Below are positions 63,559 through 64,000 of a stretch of DNA of 64,000 bases, in pieces (positions within the stretch are counted from its first letter, which is position 1; each line of letters opens with the position of its first letter). The translations under genes were made by a program, and so were the position numbers. This stretch comes from Streptomyces sp. NBC_01460 (lineage in GTDB: Bacteria > Actinomycetota > Actinomycetes > Streptomycetales > Streptomycetaceae). The stretch lies in assembly GCF_036227405.1 (NCBI RefSeq), contig NZ_CP109473.1:7998001-8062000 (forward strand). The letters run 5' to 3'. The notes under the pieces are model-generated. The model did not search any database, had not been told where the DNA came from, and saw nothing but the letters and a program-made list of their open reading frames with translations.

Positions 63559-64000
63559 TCAGCCGACGGTCAGCAGGTGCTCGCCCGAGCGCTCCAGCTC
63601 CAGGACCCACACCTCGTTCACACCCTCGCGCAGCACGGGCCCGGGGACGTACAAGGACTCCTGCGGTCCCACGTTCCAGTAGCGACCCAGGCAGAAGCCG
63701 TTGACCCACACGAAGCCGCGCTCCCACCCCGGCAGGGAGACCTCGGCGTCACCCGCACCGCGCACGTCGAAGGAGCCCCGGAACAGCCCGGGAGCGCCCG
63801 CTTCCGGTGAACGGAACGGCACCTTCCCGAGTGCGTCCTCGCTCTCGAACGCGTCCAGAGCGAGCCCCTGTGCCCGCACACCGTGCAGGTACTGGCGCTC
63901 GTGCAGCACACCCCCCGTGATCCCCTTCGGTTCGGCGAGACGCGGCCCGTAGTTGACCCGCCCCAGTGACTCCACCCACAGCTCCACCACCGCCGGCCCC
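63559..64000 (-). CDS. GH35 beta-galactosidase, C-terminal part (cut by window edge)
   Basis: About 147 codons are visible and the frame continues beyond 64000. VELWVESLGRVNYGPRLAEP, then KGITGGV, GRYWNVGPQESLYVPGPVLR and the ending VLELERSG match the C-terminal beta domains of glycoside hydrolase family 35. The catalytic barrel lies outside the window. It should remove terminal beta-galactose, complementing the convergent GH101 enzyme. Confidence 0.85.
   Translation of the reverse strand, partial: GPAVVELWVESLGRVNYGPRLAEPKGITGGVLHERQYLHGVRAQGLALDAFESEDALGKVPFRSPEAGAPGLFRGSFDVRGAGDAEVSLPGWERGFVWVNGFCLGRYWNVGPQESLYVPGPVLREGVNEVWVLELERSGEHLLTVG

Noticed and set aside
1..64000. CRISPR arrays, rRNA genes or intact insertion sequences
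   Set aside because: I saw no regularly spaced repeats, no rRNA-like sequence and no complete transposase or recombinase.

Overview
The window reads as Streptomyces chromosomal DNA, or that of a very close actinomycete. Codon third positions are almost all G/C, GTG and TTG starts are common, genes are short operons separated by perfect G/C-rich hairpins, and several families are typical of streptomycetes (SpoIIE phosphatases and RsbW-like ATPases, a small Csp, a DUF6243-like protein, a B12-riboswitch metE). The mix of accessory enzymes, regulators with one target each, and decayed mobile-element pieces suggests a variable part of the chromosome rather than the core.

Layout. 1-6.7 kb: a tightly overlapping operon of a membrane Ser/Thr kinase, a coiled-coil protein, a ClpA/B-type AAA+ ATPase and an FHA protein. 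6.7-7.8 kb and 11.6-12.6 kb: decayed DNA holding two serine-recombinase remnants, a 35-bp repeat beside each, and a tRNA-like 26-mer. Between them lie a LURP-one-like protein and a two-component system whose kinase is fused in frame to a small membrane protein. 12.6-14.2 kb: a TetR/F420-oxidoreductase pair with twin palindromes. 14.5-17.2 kb: a SpoIIE phosphatase and STAS protein. 17.6-25 kb: a quinone reductase/MerR pair, a PucR regulator beside a ferredoxin reductase/desaturase pair, and a TetR/hydrolase pair. 25-45 kb: stress and metabolism genes with further partner-switching proteins, two FUSC proteins, two zinc alcohol dehydrogenases, an amidase, an MHS transporter, and IS5, STAS and lectin-like remnants. 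45-49 kb: a P5C-reductase-like protein, an esterase/TetR pair, a DUF6243-like protein and a DinB protein. 49-54 kb: two secreted multidomain carbohydrate proteins. 54-64 kb: metE with its riboswitch, an isochorismatase-like hydrolase, CorA, and a GH101 endo-alpha-N-acetylgalactosaminidase convergent with a GH35 beta-galactosidase cut by the window edge.

How the genes fit together. Phosphorylation signalling recurs: kinase plus FHA, histidine kinase plus response regulator, and at least four RsbU/RsbV/RsbW-type proteins within 27 kb. Three regulator/enzyme pairs have clear palindromes in their divergent promoters. The secreted enzymes point to growth on glycans, including mucin-type O-glycans. 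The least familiar system is the kinase/coiled-coil/AAA+/FHA operon at the left edge, which may continue upstream of base 1.
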